Source: Rhodanobacter denitrificans (GTDB lineage: Bacteria; Pseudomonadota; Gammaproteobacteria; Xanthomonadales; Rhodanobacteraceae). Taken from it: a DNA stretch of 64,000 nucleotides. The stretch lies in the NCBI RefSeq assembly GCF_003335105.1, contig NZ_QFWQ01000003.1, forward strand, positions 310,001-374,000, written 5' to 3'. Under the pieces are notes generated by a model that worked only from the letters and a program-made list of their open reading frames with translations, made no database searches and had not been told where the DNA came from. This document shows, piece by piece, positions 32,943-42,079 of this stretch (positions are counted from its first letter, which is position 1; every line of letters begins with the position of its first letter). The translations under genes were made by a program, and so were the position numbers.

Positions 32943-34220
32943 ATGAAAATCCTGTTTCGCCTGCTGCTGGGTTCCCTGGTGGCACTCGGCGCCGGCTGCG
33001 CCGCGCAACACCAGGCCCGCAACTCCACCGTTGCCAGCGTCGAACCGGCGCCGCTGCTGCTGGTCTCGATCGACGGCTACCGCCACGACTACCTGCAGCG
33101 CGGGCTCAGCCCGACCCTGGCGATGCTGGCGCAGGGCGGCGTGCAGGCCGCCTCGATGCAGCCGGCGTTCCCCTCGCTGACGTTCCCGAACCACTACACC
33201 ATCGTCACCGGCCTCACCCCCGACCACCATGGGGTGGTCAACAACACCATGTTCGACCCGCAGCTCGGCAAGTTCTCGCTGGGCAGCCGCAAGGCGGTCA
33301 GCGACGGCCGCTGGTGGGCCGAGGGCACGCCGCTCTGGGAAACCGCCGACCGGCATGGCGTGCGCACCGCCACCATGTTCTGGCCCGGCTCGGAAGCGGA
33401 CATCCACGGCCATCATCCGGATTACTGGAAGCCGTTCGACGGCAGCGTGACGGCCGGCGAGCGGGTGGACCAGGTGCTGGCGTGGCTGGACCTGCCGGTC
33501 GCCGAGCGGCCGCGCTTCCTCACCCTGTACTTCGATGAGGTCGATCACGCCGGGCATGTCCACGGCCCGGACTCGCCCGAGGTGGACGCGGCGCTGCGCG
33601 ACACCGACGCGGCGCTGGCCCGGCTGGTGGACGGCCTGAAGCAGCGCGGCCTGTTCGACCGGATCAACCTGATCGTGCTGTCCGACCACGGCATGGCCGG
33701 CGTGCCGGAATCGAACAGCGTGATGATCGACGAACTGGTCCCGCTCGACCGCGTGCAGACGGTGAGCATGGGCATCCTGGCCGGCTTCAACCCGACGTCG
33801 GACAGCACGGAGGCGCGCGCCGATTTCGCGAAGGTCGAGCAGACCCTGGAGCAGCCGCACCCGCACATGCAGTGCTGGGACAAGACCCGCGTGCCGGCGC
33901 GGCTGGCCTACGGCAGGAACCCGCGCGTGCCGCAGCTGCTGTGCCTGGCGAACGTGCACTGGCGCATCACCACCAGCGACTACGCGGCGAAGCGCAAGGG
34001 CCGGCTGAGCATGGGCGAGCACGGCTACGACAACGCCGAGCCGCTGATGCAGGCGCTGTTCGTGGCGCACGGCCCCGCGTTCCGCGCCGGCGCGAAGGTG
34101 CCGGCGTTTCCGAACGTGGACGTGTACCCGCTGATGACCCACCTGCTCGGCCTCCCCGCCGCCGCGAACGACGGCGACTACGACGCGGTGAAGGACGTGC
34201 TGAAACCCGAGTCGCGCTGA
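32943..34220 (+). CDS. NPP-type ectonucleotide pyrophosphatase/phosphodiesterase lipoprotein
   Basis: A 425-residue alkaline-phosphatase-superfamily enzyme of the nucleotide pyrophosphatase/phosphodiesterase group. It begins with a lipoprotein signal (LGSLVALGAGC, so probably membrane-anchored after cleavage before Cys). The metal site includes SIDGYRHDY and the nucleophile Thr in FPSLTFPNHYT, then FDEVDHAGHVHGP and VLSDHGMAG, with a final His in GEHGYDN. These are the six metal ligands typical of two-zinc NPP enzymes. It would hydrolyse nucleotide or lipid phosphodiesters in the periplasm. The following hairpin repeat may end its transcript. Confidence 0.92.
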   Translation: MKILFRLLLGSLVALGAGCAAQHQARNSTVASVEPAPLLLVSIDGYRHDYLQRGLSPTLAMLAQGGVQAASMQPAFPSLTFPNHYTIVTGLTPDHHGVVNNTMFDPQLGKFSLGSRKAVSDGRWWAEGTPLWETADRHGVRTATMFWPGSEADIHGHHPDYWKPFDGSVTAGERVDQVLAWLDLPVAERPRFLTLYFDEVDHAGHVHGPDSPEVDAALRDTDAALARLVDGLKQRGLFDRINLIVLSDHGMAGVPESNSVMIDELVPLDRVQTVSMGILAGFNPTSDSTEARADFAKVEQTLEQPHPHMQCWDKTRVPARLAYGRNPRVPQLLCLANVHWRITTSDYAAKRKGRLSMGEHGYDNAEPLMQALFVAHGPAFRAGAKVPAFPNVDVYPLMTHLLGLPAAANDGDYDAVKDVLKPESR

Positions 34221-34230
34221 AGCTTTTCTC

Positions 34231-34333
34231 CCTCCCCTGCACGCAGGGGAGGGTTGGGGTGGGGTGCTTTTTGCTCGGACTTCAGATCAAGAGCTTTACC
34301 CCCTCCCTGCCTCCCCCTGCCAGCAGGGGGAGG
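34231..34333 (+). repeat. Two GC-rich hairpins between convergent genes (repeat, possible terminator)
   Basis: CCTCCCCTGC pairs with GCAGGGGAGG (34231-34252) and, about 60 bases on, CCTCCCCCTGC pairs with GCAGGGGGAGG (34310-34333). Between them lies GTTGGGGTGGGG, so this is a recognisable dispersed repeat style of Xanthomonadales rather than a simple terminator. Placed between the converging phosphodiesterase and transporter genes, the stems may also stop transcription from both sides. Confidence 0.65.
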
Positions 34334-34345
34334 AGCAGAGCGCTC

Positions 34346-35641
34346 CTACCCCATCGCCCCCTTGCTCATCGGCGTGGGCGGGGTGGCCACGTCGACCAGT
34401 GGCTTCAACCGCACCAGGCCCAACGCGATTAGCAGGCCGGCCAGCACCAGCGCGCCGGTGAACAGCGCCACCCCGTTCCAGCCGTGCAATGCGTAGAACA
34501 GGCCGCCGCTGGCGCCGGCGATGCTGGAGCCCATGTAGTAGCAGAACAGGTATACCGACGAGGCCTGCGCCTTCGCCGCACCGGCGCGCCGGCCGACCCA
34601 GCTGCTGACGATGGAGTGGCCGCCGAAGAAGCCGAACGTGATCGCCACAATGCCCAGGATGATCAGCGGCAACGGCCGCGCCACGGTCAGCGCCACGCCG
34701 GCCAGCATCAGCGCGAACGCCGTCCACAGCACCTTGCGCCGCCCGAGCTTACCGGCCAGGTGGCCCATCCATGCCGAGCTGAACGTGCCGATCAGGTAGA
34801 TCGCGAAGATCAACCCGACCACCGCCTGGCTGAGCCCGTACGGCGGCGCCATCAGCCGGTAGCCGAGGTAGTTGTAGACGGTGACGAACGCGCCGAGCAG
34901 CAGGAAGCCCTCGACGAACAGCCACGGCAGGCCGCGGTCGCGGAACATGCCGGCGAAGCGCCCCAGCAGCGTGCGCCAGCGCAGCGGCTGCGCCGTGAAA
35001 TGCCGCGACGGCGGCAGCGCGCGCCAGAACACCAGCCCGGCCACCACGCCGATCGCGCCGACCACCGCCACGCCGATGCGCCAGCCGAAGAAGTCGGCCA
35101 GCACGCCGGAGATCAGCCGGCCGCCCATGCCGCCGACCGCGCTGCCGCTGATATAGAGGCCCATGCCCAGGCCGATCGATTCGGCGTCCATCTCCTCGCC
35201 GAGATACGTCATCGCCACCGCGGGCAGGCCGCTCAGGGTAAGCCCCAGCAGCGTGCGCACCACGAGCAGCGAGCTCCAGGTCGGCATCGCTGCGCTGGCC
35301 AGCACCAGCAGCGCCGAGGCCAGCAGCGAGGCCACCATCACCGGCTTGCGCCCCCACGCATCCGACAACCCGCCGGCGAACAGCATCGCGAACGCGAGTA
35401 CGCCGGTAGTGAGCGACAACGACAGCGCCGCGCCTGCCTCGCTCACCCCGTAGTGCCGGCTGAACTCCGGCATCAGCGGCTGCACGCAGTACAGCAGTCC
35501 GAACGTGGCGAAGCCGGCCGCGAACAGCGCGAGGTTGGTGCGGCGGAACGCGGGCGTGCCATGGTGGATGTACGGCGCCGGCGCCTCGGCTTCGAATGGT
35601 CCCGCCGCTTCCGGCTCCGCGTCATGCTTCATTTCGCTCAC
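34346..35641 (-). CDS. MFS transporter (YnfM/inner-membrane drug-efflux type)
   Basis: A 431-residue major-facilitator protein with twelve hydrophobic helices after a hydrophilic N-terminus of about 35 residues. The loop between helices 2 and 3 carries GGLSDAWGRKPVMVAS, the typical MFS motif, and the second half repeats it as GHLAGKLGRRKVLWTA. Overall wording (GLLYCVQPLMPEFSRHYGVS) resembles YnfM/arabinose-efflux-like proteins exporting drugs or sugars; the substrate is not predictable. Start GTG at 35641 and ATG at 35632 are both possible. On the same strand as the EamA exporter gene upstream. Confidence 0.88.
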   Translation of the reverse strand: MSEMKHDAEPEAAGPFEAEAPAPYIHHGTPAFRRTNLALFAAGFATFGLLYCVQPLMPEFSRHYGVSEAGAALSLSLTTGVLAFAMLFAGGLSDAWGRKPVMVASLLASALLVLASAAMPTWSSLLVVRTLLGLTLSGLPAVAMTYLGEEMDAESIGLGMGLYISGSAVGGMGGRLISGVLADFFGWRIGVAVVGAIGVVAGLVFWRALPPSRHFTAQPLRWRTLLGRFAGMFRDRGLPWLFVEGFLLLGAFVTVYNYLGYRLMAPPYGLSQAVVGLIFAIYLIGTFSSAWMGHLAGKLGRRKVLWTAFALMLAGVALTVARPLPLIILGIVAITFGFFGGHSIVSSWVGRRAGAAKAQASSVYLFCYYMGSSIAGASGGLFYALHGWNGVALFTGALVLAGLLIALGLVRLKPLVDVATPPTPMSKGAMG

Positions 35642-35703
35642 CCCGGTGGCTCAACCCGGCAAGGATAGAGCGAGACGGCCGAACGATGGATGACGCTCCG
35701 GCC

Positions 35704-36690
35704 TCAGGCGCTGCGGTCGCCGCGCAGCGCGCGAAGTTCCTCGTCGTGCCCCGCCGCGCCGCGCCCGCTGAACCAGCCGAACAGCGCGATGCCGACGATA
35801 ATCGCCAGTGCGCCGAACGCAGCGTAGCCATGCGGCCACGCCTCGCCGAGGAACAGCACACCGAGCAGCGTGGCGAACAGCAGTTCGGCCGCCTGCATCG
35901 CCTCCACCGCCGCCAGCGCGGTCGGTTCGCGGCGCACCATGTCGGTGGCGCGGAAGAACAGGATCGTGGCGACGGTGCCGGACGACAGCGCCACGCCGCC
36001 GGCCAGCAGCGCCTCGCGCCACGTCGGCGGGCCGACCGTGAACCAGGCCACCAGCGCGAACAGCAGCCACAGCGGCCAGCTGCACAGCGTCATGCCGAAC
36101 ACCCGCTGCACCGCGTTGAGGCGGCTGTCGCAGTGTTCCAGGTGCAACAGCAGCTTGCGGTTGCCCAGCGGATAGGCGAATGCGGACAGCACCACCGCGC
36201 CGATCGCCAGCCAATCGCCGGCATGCAGCCGGCCCTGCGCATGGCCCCATTGCAGCGCGAACACGCCGGCCACGATCAGCGCGCCGAGCGCCAGCGTGCG
36301 CAACGCCAGCCGGCGCCGTTCGTCGCGATAGATCAGCGGCGCCAGCAGCGGCCCGGCCAGCACAGTGGTCTGGAAGCTGCCGGCGACCAGCCACGACGGC
36401 CCGCTGCTCGCCGCCCAGGTCAGCGGCACGCCAAACAGCACGAACCCCACGCTGCTCCACAGCAGCCAGGGCCGGGCGTGCCGGCGCAGCTCGCGCGGCA
36501 GTTCGCCCAGCCCGCCCTGCAGCGGCAGCACCATGGCCAGCAGCGGCAGCGTGATCAGGTAGCGCAGGATCACCGCCCACGCCCAATGCCCGCCGCCGGC
36601 GACGATGCTGCGGTTGAGCACGTAGGTGAGCGTGAAGAACAGCGCCGAGCACAGCGCCAGTCCCACGGCGAGCAACGGATGGGGGCGCAC
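35704..36690 (-). CDS. DMT-superfamily multidrug-resistance-type efflux transporter (EamA/EmrE-like)
   Basis: A 328-residue inner-membrane protein with about ten hydrophobic helices in two EamA-like halves. It starts RPHPLLAVGLALCSALFFTLTYVLNRSI, has an internal repeat starting near DWLAIGAVVLSAFAYPLGN, and ends with EAMQAAELLFATLLGVLFLGE, matching the larger multidrug resistance efflux transporter family (PF13536). Substrate unknown. The start is GTG at 36690, chosen because CGGAG lies five bases ahead; there is no ATG nearby that keeps the first helix whole. It precedes the MFS gene by 62 bases. Confidence 0.85.
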   Translation of the reverse strand: MRPHPLLAVGLALCSALFFTLTYVLNRSIVAGGGHWAWAVILRYLITLPLLAMVLPLQGGLGELPRELRRHARPWLLWSSVGFVLFGVPLTWAASSGPSWLVAGSFQTTVLAGPLLAPLIYRDERRRLALRTLALGALIVAGVFALQWGHAQGRLHAGDWLAIGAVVLSAFAYPLGNRKLLLHLEHCDSRLNAVQRVFGMTLCSWPLWLLFALVAWFTVGPPTWREALLAGGVALSSGTVATILFFRATDMVRREPTALAAVEAMQAAELLFATLLGVLFLGEAWPHGYAAFGALAIIVGIALFGWFSGRGAAGHDEELRALRGDRSA

Positions 36691-36761
36691 GTGCGCTCCG
36701 GGTCGGGAGGGGAAGCGCCAGTGTGGCAAATCCGCTCCCGCCCGTGCAGCACCCGTGGCAC

Positions 36762-36926
36762 TCAGCGATAGCGCCAGTGTCCTTCCACCCACACGTGCGG
36801 GTTGGCCCAGTAGCCGGGCACCCAGACCCGCACCGGCCCGCGTGCGGGCACCACGACGCAGCCGGCCAGTGCGAGGCCCGCGCCCAGCAGCAAAGTGGAA
36901 CACAGGATGGAAACGATGCGGCGCAT
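36762..36926 (-). CDS. Small YXWGXW-type lipoprotein
   Basis: A 54-residue lipoprotein. Its signal ends with LALAGC, so Cys22 should be lipidated, and the short mature part VRVWVPGYWANPHVWVEGHW has the tryptophan-rich pattern of YXWGXW-repeat proteins. It would lie in the outer membrane or periplasm. The ATG at 36926 follows a GAGGAG ribosome-binding site. Function unknown; similar small lipoproteins are widespread in proteobacteria. Confidence 0.75.
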   Translation of the reverse strand: MRRIVSILCSTLLLGAGLALAGCVVVPARGPVRVWVPGYWANPHVWVEGHWRYR

Positions 36927-37029
36927 GGAACACTCCTCATGGGGGATGTGTTCGCCGTAACGCCGCAGCGCGCAGCGCGACGACCGCCGATCCGCAGCCG
37001 GATGGCGGCCGTTCAGGCCCAGGACGCGC

Positions 37030-37434
37030 TCAGTTCCAGCGGCCGTTCGCGCCGCCCAGGCTGTAGCGGCCTGCGCCGAGCAGCATGATCGCCAGCGCGG
37101 TGCCGAGGTACATGCCCTGCAGCTCCAACGCCCAGCCACCGGTGTCGGCCAGCGTGGCGAGCTGGGCCAGATGCACCAGCCCGAACGCGAACAGCATATT
37201 TACCACGATGATCAGCGCACCCACCCGCGTCCAGTACCCGACCAGCAGCAGCAGCGGCGCCACCACCTCGCCCACGTACGCTCCGTAGGCCACGAACGAC
37301 GGCAGGCCGGCTCCGGTCACCACGCCGATGACGTAGCCCGGTCCGTGGATCAGCTTGGACACGCCATGGAACAGGATCAACACGCCCAGCACGACACGCA
37401 GCACCAACTTGCCCAGATCGGCAGAACCTTGCAT
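37030..37434 (-). CDS. DoxX-family membrane protein
   Basis: A 134-residue protein with four hydrophobic helices of the DoxX family. VLRVVLGVLILFHGVSKLIHGPGYV is the first helix and its characteristic G-K-L turn, GEVVAPLLLLVGYWTR lies in the third region, and the end is LGAGRYSLGG. DoxX homologues include a quinol oxidase subunit of archaea and bacterial proteins tied to redox or thiol stress (MOSC/DoxX complexes); a precise role is not known here. A good candidate for a small quinone-linked inner-membrane protein. Single gene. Confidence 0.87.
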   Translation of the reverse strand: MQGSADLGKLVLRVVLGVLILFHGVSKLIHGPGYVIGVVTGAGLPSFVAYGAYVGEVVAPLLLLVGYWTRVGALIIVVNMLFAFGLVHLAQLATLADTGGWALELQGMYLGTALAIMLLGAGRYSLGGANGRWN

Positions 37435-37532
37435 GGCAACTCTCCCCTGGTTGACTCGTGAGATGACCGACTGCCCCTTCGACACGCCTTGCCGCTGAAC
37501 CCGCTGGCGGGCACCGGCGCCGGTCCGCGGAA

Positions 37533-38894
37533 TCAGCGCAACCTTGATACTACGCCGCGATACCGCGCCGCAATACGCTCCTCGTCGCGATGGCGGAAGT
37601 CGCGCACCTGCCAGCGCCCGCCCACCATCACGTCGCGCACCAGCGGCGTGTTGCCGGCGAACAGGAAGCTGTCCAGCACCGAGCGCGCCTCGCGCGCGGC
37701 AAGCAGCGGCGAGTCCTCGTCCAGCACGATCAAATCGGCGCGCGCACCGTTGCGCAACTCGCCGACCGGCCGGCCCGAGGCCAGCGCACCGCCATGCAGC
37801 GCGGCGCGCCACAGCGTCTCGCCCACGCTGTCGCCCTCGTGCCGCGCGGCGATGTTGCGATGGCGGGTGGCCAGGCGCTGGCCGTATTCCAGCCAGCGCA
37901 GTTCCTCCACCGGCGAGATCGAGATGTGCGAATCCGAGCCGATGCCGAGCGCCCCGCCGGCATCGAGATAATCGGCCAGCGGGAACAGGCCGTCGCCAAG
38001 GTTCGCCTCGGTGGTCGGGCACAGCCCGGCCACCGCGCCGCTGCGCGCGAGCTGCGCGGTTTCCGCCGCGGTGAGGTGGGTGGCGTGGACCAGGCACCAG
38101 CGCGCGTCCACCGCAGCATGCGCGAACAGCCATTCCACCGGCCGCGCGCCGCGGGTGGCCACGCAGTCCTGCACTTCGCCGACCTGCTCGGCGATGTGGA
38201 TGTGGATCGGGCCGGTGGCGGCCGGCTCGGCGGCGAGTACCTCGCGCAGCGCCGACTCCGGCACCGCACGCAGCGAATGCAGCGCGAGGCCCACGCACAC
38301 CTCGTCGCCCTGCTGCCGGCGCAGCGTCTCCAGCAGGCGCAGCCAGGCATCAACCACATGACCGAAACGGCGCTGGCGCGCGCTCAACGCACGGCCGTCG
38401 AAACCGCCGCTCATGTACAGCACCGGCAGCAGGGTCAGGCCGATGCCGGCCTCGCGCGCCGCCTCGATCAGCGCCAGCGACATCGCCTCCGGCGACGCGT
38501 ACGGCGTGCCATCCGGCTGGTGGTGCAGGTAATGGAACTCGCAGACGCTGGTGTAGCCGGCCTTGAGCATCTCGACGTAGAGCTGGGCGGCGATCGCCTT
38601 GAGTTCGTCCGGGCCGATCGTGGCGGCGAACGCGTACATCGTTTCGCGCCAGCTCCAGAAACTGTCGTCGGCCCTTCCCTTGCGTTCGGCCAGGCCGGCC
38701 ATCGCGCGCTGGAACGCATGCGAGTGCAGGTTCGGCATGCCGGGCAACACCCAGCGGCCGAGCGTCGCACCGCCCGGCTCCAGCGCGGCCTGCAGCCGCC
38801 CGCCCGCATCCACGCCCAGCACCGCATCGGCCTGCCAGCCATCGCCGCGCCATGCATGGCCGGCCTTGAAGTGGGCGATGGCGTTGCTGCTCAT
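37533..38894 (-). CDS. hutF: Formimidoylglutamate deiminase
   Basis: A 453-residue amidohydrolase that turns N-formimidoyl-L-glutamate into N-formyl-L-glutamate and ammonia, the HutF branch of histidine degradation. Metal and active-site words: MPNLHSHAFQRAMAG, IHIHIAEQVGEV, WCLVHATHLT and GIGSDSHISISPVEELR, all at the spacing expected for HutF. The length is right for the family. The gene stands alone between DoxX and the GNAT-nitrilase gene, whereas hutU lies 8.4 kb before it and hutI 3.2 kb after it. The next step needs N-formylglutamate deformylase (HutG), which is not in this window. Confidence 0.95.
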   Translation of the reverse strand: MSSNAIAHFKAGHAWRGDGWQADAVLGVDAGGRLQAALEPGGATLGRWVLPGMPNLHSHAFQRAMAGLAERKGRADDSFWSWRETMYAFAATIGPDELKAIAAQLYVEMLKAGYTSVCEFHYLHHQPDGTPYASPEAMSLALIEAAREAGIGLTLLPVLYMSGGFDGRALSARQRRFGHVVDAWLRLLETLRRQQGDEVCVGLALHSLRAVPESALREVLAAEPAATGPIHIHIAEQVGEVQDCVATRGARPVEWLFAHAAVDARWCLVHATHLTAAETAQLARSGAVAGLCPTTEANLGDGLFPLADYLDAGGALGIGSDSHISISPVEELRWLEYGQRLATRHRNIAARHEGDSVGETLWRAALHGGALASGRPVGELRNGARADLIVLDEDSPLLAAREARSVLDSFLFAGNTPLVRDVMVGGRWQVRDFRHRDEERIAARYRGVVSRLR

Positions 38895-38976
38895 GGTTCC
38901 GGCTCCGGATGGCAATGCCGCGCAGTGTAACCGGGAGGTGAAATCGCCTTCACCCCGCCGCGGGCATACTCGGGCG

Positions 38977-40536
38977 ATGGTCAGGAAAAACAGCGAAAAC
39001 AAGCCGAAACTGCTGCTGCGCCAGGCGGTGCCCGCCGACGTGCCGGCCCTGGTCGAACTCACCGCACGGATCTACACGCCCGAATGGGGCCACTCGGCGG
39101 AGATGCTGCGCTCGCAGCAGACGCACTTCCCCGAAGGCCAGTTCGTGGTCGAGTACGAGGGCGCGATCGTCGGCTATTGCGCCACCTTCCGCATCGACGA
39201 GGCCACCGCGCTGGCGCCGCATACCTGGATGCAGATCACCGGCGGCGGCATGGGCTCGCGGCACAAGCCGGACGGCAACTGGCTGTACGGCATGGAAGTG
39301 GTGGTGCACCCGGACTATCGCGGCATGCGCATCGGCCAGCGGCTGTACCAGGCGCGCAAGCGGCTGTGCGTCGACCTGAAGCTGCGCGGGATCGTCTTCG
39401 GCGGACGCATCCCGGGGCTGGCCCGCAACATCCAGCGCTACGGCAATGCCGAGGCCTACGTGCAGGCGGTGGTGGAAGGCCGGCGCCGCGACCAGACGCT
39501 GAGCTTCCAGCTTTCCAACGATTTCGAGGTGATCGGCGTGTTGCGCGCCTATGTGCCGTCCGACCACGAATCACTGGGCTATGCCGCGCACCTGGTCTGG
39601 CGCAACCCGCAACTGCTCGACCAGCCGGATATCCCGCCGGTCACCTCGGCCCGGCTGCTGCCCGACTCGGTGCGGGTGGCTTCGGTGCAATACCAGCAGC
39701 GCCGGATCACCTCGTTCGAGGAGTTCGCCACCCAGGTCGAATACTTCACCGACATCGCCGCCGACTACAGCGCCGACTTCGTCACCTTCCCCGAGCTGAT
39801 CACGCTGCAGCTGCTGTCGATCGAGAACACCGAGCTGTCGCCGGTGGAGTCGATCCGCAAGCTGAGCCAGTACACGCCGCAGGTGAAGGAACTGTTCAGC
39901 CGACTGGCGGTGCACTACAACATCAACATCATCGCCGGCACGCATCCCACCGAGCAGGCCAACGGCGACATCCACAACGTCTGTTACGTGTGCCTGCGCG
40001 ACGGCTCGCTGCACGAGCGCGAGAAGCTGCACCCCACGCCGAGCGAGCGCAACGTGTGGAACATCACCGGCGGTGACAGCGCGGCCACCGTGCAGACCGA
40101 CTGCGGCCCGATCGGGGTGATGATCTGCTACGACGCGGAGTTCCCCGAGGTGGCGCGCTATCTGGTCGACCAGGGCGCGCTGATGCTGTTCGTGCCGTTC
40201 TGCACCGACGTGCGCGAGGGCTATCTGCGCGTGCGCTACTGCGCGCAGGCGCGAGCGATCGAGAACCAGTGCTACGTGGTGCTGTCGGGCAACGTGGGCA
40301 ACCTGCCGGGCGTCAACAACTTCGACATCCAGTACGGCCAGAGCTGCATTCTCACGCCTAGCGACTTCCCGTTCGCGCGCGACGGCATCGCCGCGGATTC
40401 CACGCCGAACATCGAGACCGTGCTGTTCGCCGACCTGCGCCTGGAAAGCCTGGCCAGCGCGCGCAACGCGGGCGCGGTGCAGAACCTCAAGGACCGCCGC
40501 TTCGACCTGTACGAGACCCGCTGGCGGCCGCGCTGA
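38977..40536 (+). CDS. Bifunctional GNAT acetyltransferase / carbon-nitrogen hydrolase (nitrilase superfamily)
   Basis: A 519-residue fusion. Residues about 10-215 are a GNAT domain (VVHPDYRGMRIGQRLYQARK is the acetyl-CoA loop). Residues about 225-515 are a carbon-nitrogen hydrolase with the complete catalytic triad: Glu273 (TFPELI), Lys350 (REKLHP) and Cys384 (MICYDAEFP). The same two-domain arrangement is found widely in bacteria as a conserved protein of unknown substrate. It presumably hydrolyses an amide or nitrile and may acetylate the product or a related molecule, which is inference. Cytoplasmic. It is divergent from hutF. Confidence 0.93.
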   Translation: MVRKNSENKPKLLLRQAVPADVPALVELTARIYTPEWGHSAEMLRSQQTHFPEGQFVVEYEGAIVGYCATFRIDEATALAPHTWMQITGGGMGSRHKPDGNWLYGMEVVVHPDYRGMRIGQRLYQARKRLCVDLKLRGIVFGGRIPGLARNIQRYGNAEAYVQAVVEGRRRDQTLSFQLSNDFEVIGVLRAYVPSDHESLGYAAHLVWRNPQLLDQPDIPPVTSARLLPDSVRVASVQYQQRRITSFEEFATQVEYFTDIAADYSADFVTFPELITLQLLSIENTELSPVESIRKLSQYTPQVKELFSRLAVHYNINIIAGTHPTEQANGDIHNVCYVCLRDGSLHEREKLHPTPSERNVWNITGGDSAATVQTDCGPIGVMICYDAEFPEVARYLVDQGALMLFVPFCTDVREGYLRVRYCAQARAIENQCYVVLSGNVGNLPGVNNFDIQYGQSCILTPSDFPFARDGIAADSTPNIETVLFADLRLESLASARNAGAVQNLKDRRFDLYETRWRPR

Positions 40537-40584
40537 TCGCGACCTGCGGAATGCCCTCGGCGGCGAGTCTGCGATAATCGCGCC

Positions 40585-42054
40585 ATGCCCAAGCCGCCCG
40601 AACCCGAAATGAAGTCCGCCAACCCGCGCCTGCAATCTTTGCTCGGGCACGAATTCTTCGCACCGCACCACTGGAAGCGCCGACTGGTGCTGTGGTCCGG
40701 CGCCGTGCTGGTGGCGCTGACGGCGATCCTGTTCGCCAAGGCCAGCACCTGGTCCTACCATCTGTTTCTCGGCATCCTCGGCCATGGCAGCTGGATTCCG
40801 CTGATCCTCACTCCGCTGGTGTTCGGCCTGCTCGCCTGGGTCACCGCGGGACGCCTGCGCGCGACCCGCGGCAGCGGCATCCCGCAGGTGATCGCCACGC
40901 TGCACATCGAGGATGCGGGTTTCCGCGAGCGGATGCTGGCGCTGCCGATTGCCGCGGGCAAGATGGCGCTGACCCTGATCGCGCTCGCCGTGGGCGCCTC
41001 GATCGGCCGCGAAGGACCGACCGTGCACGTCAGCGCCGGGCTGTTCTATTCGCTCGGCCGCCGCTTCGGCTTCAGCGACCCCAAGGCCGCCTCGCGCTTC
41101 ATCCTGGCCGGCGGCGCCGCCGGCATCGCGGCCGCGTTCAACACGCCGCTGGCCGGCGTGGTGTTCGCGATCGAGGAGCTGGCCGGCACGTTCGAGCACC
41201 GCTTCAGCGGCCTGCTGCTCACCGCGGTGATCATCGGCGGCGTGGTCTCGCTGGGCATCATGGGCAACTACTCCTACTTCGGCGAGGTCGAGGCGAGCCT
41301 GCCGCTGGGCCACGCCTGGCTCGCCGTGCTGCTGACCGGCGTGGTCTGCGGCCTGCTCGGCGGGCTGTTCGCGCGGCTGATCCTGCTCAGCCGGCACGGC
41401 CCGCTGGCGCAGGTCGGTCGCCTGCGCGAGCGCTGGCCGGTGAGCTTCGCCGCCGGTTGCGGCCTGGCGCTGGCGCTGCTCGGCGTGTGCACGCACGGCA
41501 GCGTCTACGGCACCGGCTACGACCAGGCCCGCGCGATCGTGCAGGCCACGGCCGGCATGCCGGACCAGGGTTTCGGCATCGCCAAGCTCGCGGCCAACGT
41601 GGTCTCGTACTGGGCCGGCATTCCCGGCGGCATCTTCTCGCCGGCGCTGGCGGTAGGCGCCGGGCTGGGCCAGAACATCGCGCACTTCCTGCCCGGCGCT
41701 CCCGCCGCCGCGGTGGTGCTGCTGGGCATGAGCGCGTATCTGGCCGGCGTCACCGGCGCGCCGCTGACCTCGGCAGTGATCGCGATGGAGCTGACCGACA
41801 ACCAGGAGATGGTCATCCCGATCATGGCCGCCTGCCTGCTCGCGCGCGCCGCGTCGTCGCTGTTCTGCCCCACCCCGGTATACCGCGATTTCGCCGAGCG
41901 CATGGTGCAGGACTTCGAGCGCCAGCAGGCCAGCCCTCCGTCGGCCGGCGAAAGCGGGGACGAGCCCGACGAGCCGCTGCCGCCCGGCGGCCACACCAGC
42001 GCGTTCGGCGAACCGGTCGCCCCGACCCGCCCGCCTGCGCCTGGGCAACCCTGA
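40585..42054 (+). CDS. ClC-family chloride channel / Cl-/H+ antiporter
   Basis: A 489-residue ClC protein with many membrane helices. The selectivity motifs are GSGIPQV (residues 96-102), GREGPTV with the gating Glu143, and [13 protein letters not shown] near the C-terminal third. The internal proton-glutamate position seems kept in [10 protein letters not shown], which favours a Cl-/H+ exchanger over a pure channel. The C-terminal tail, about 35 residues, is Pro-rich and unlike any CBS domain. It would contribute to acid tolerance or chloride balance. It stands alone 25 bases before hutI, so read-through into hutI is possible. Confidence 0.95.
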   Translation: MPKPPEPEMKSANPRLQSLLGHEFFAPHHWKRRLVLWSGAVLVALTAILFAKASTWSYHLFLGILGHGSWIPLILTPLVFGLLAWVTAGRLRATRGSGIPQVIATLHIEDAGFRERMLALPIAAGKMALTLIALAVGASIGREGPTVHVSAGLFYSLGRRFGFSDPKAASRFILAGGAAGIAAAFNTPLAGVVFAIEELAGTFEHRFSGLLLTAVIIGGVVSLGIMGNYSYFGEVEASLPLGHAWLAVLLTGVVCGLLGGLFARLILLSRHGPLAQVGRLRERWPVSFAAGCGLALALLGVCTHGSVYGTGYDQARAIVQATAGMPDQGFGIAKLAANVVSYWAGIPGGIFSPALAVGAGLGQNIAHFLPGAPAAAVVLLGMSAYLAGVTGAPLTSAVIAMELTDNQEMVIPIMAACLLARAASSLFCPTPVYRDFAERMVQDFERQQASPPSAGESGDEPDEPLPPGGHTSAFGEPVAPTRPPAPGQP

Positions 42055-42079
42055 GCATCCACACGGAATCGGTGCCGAC

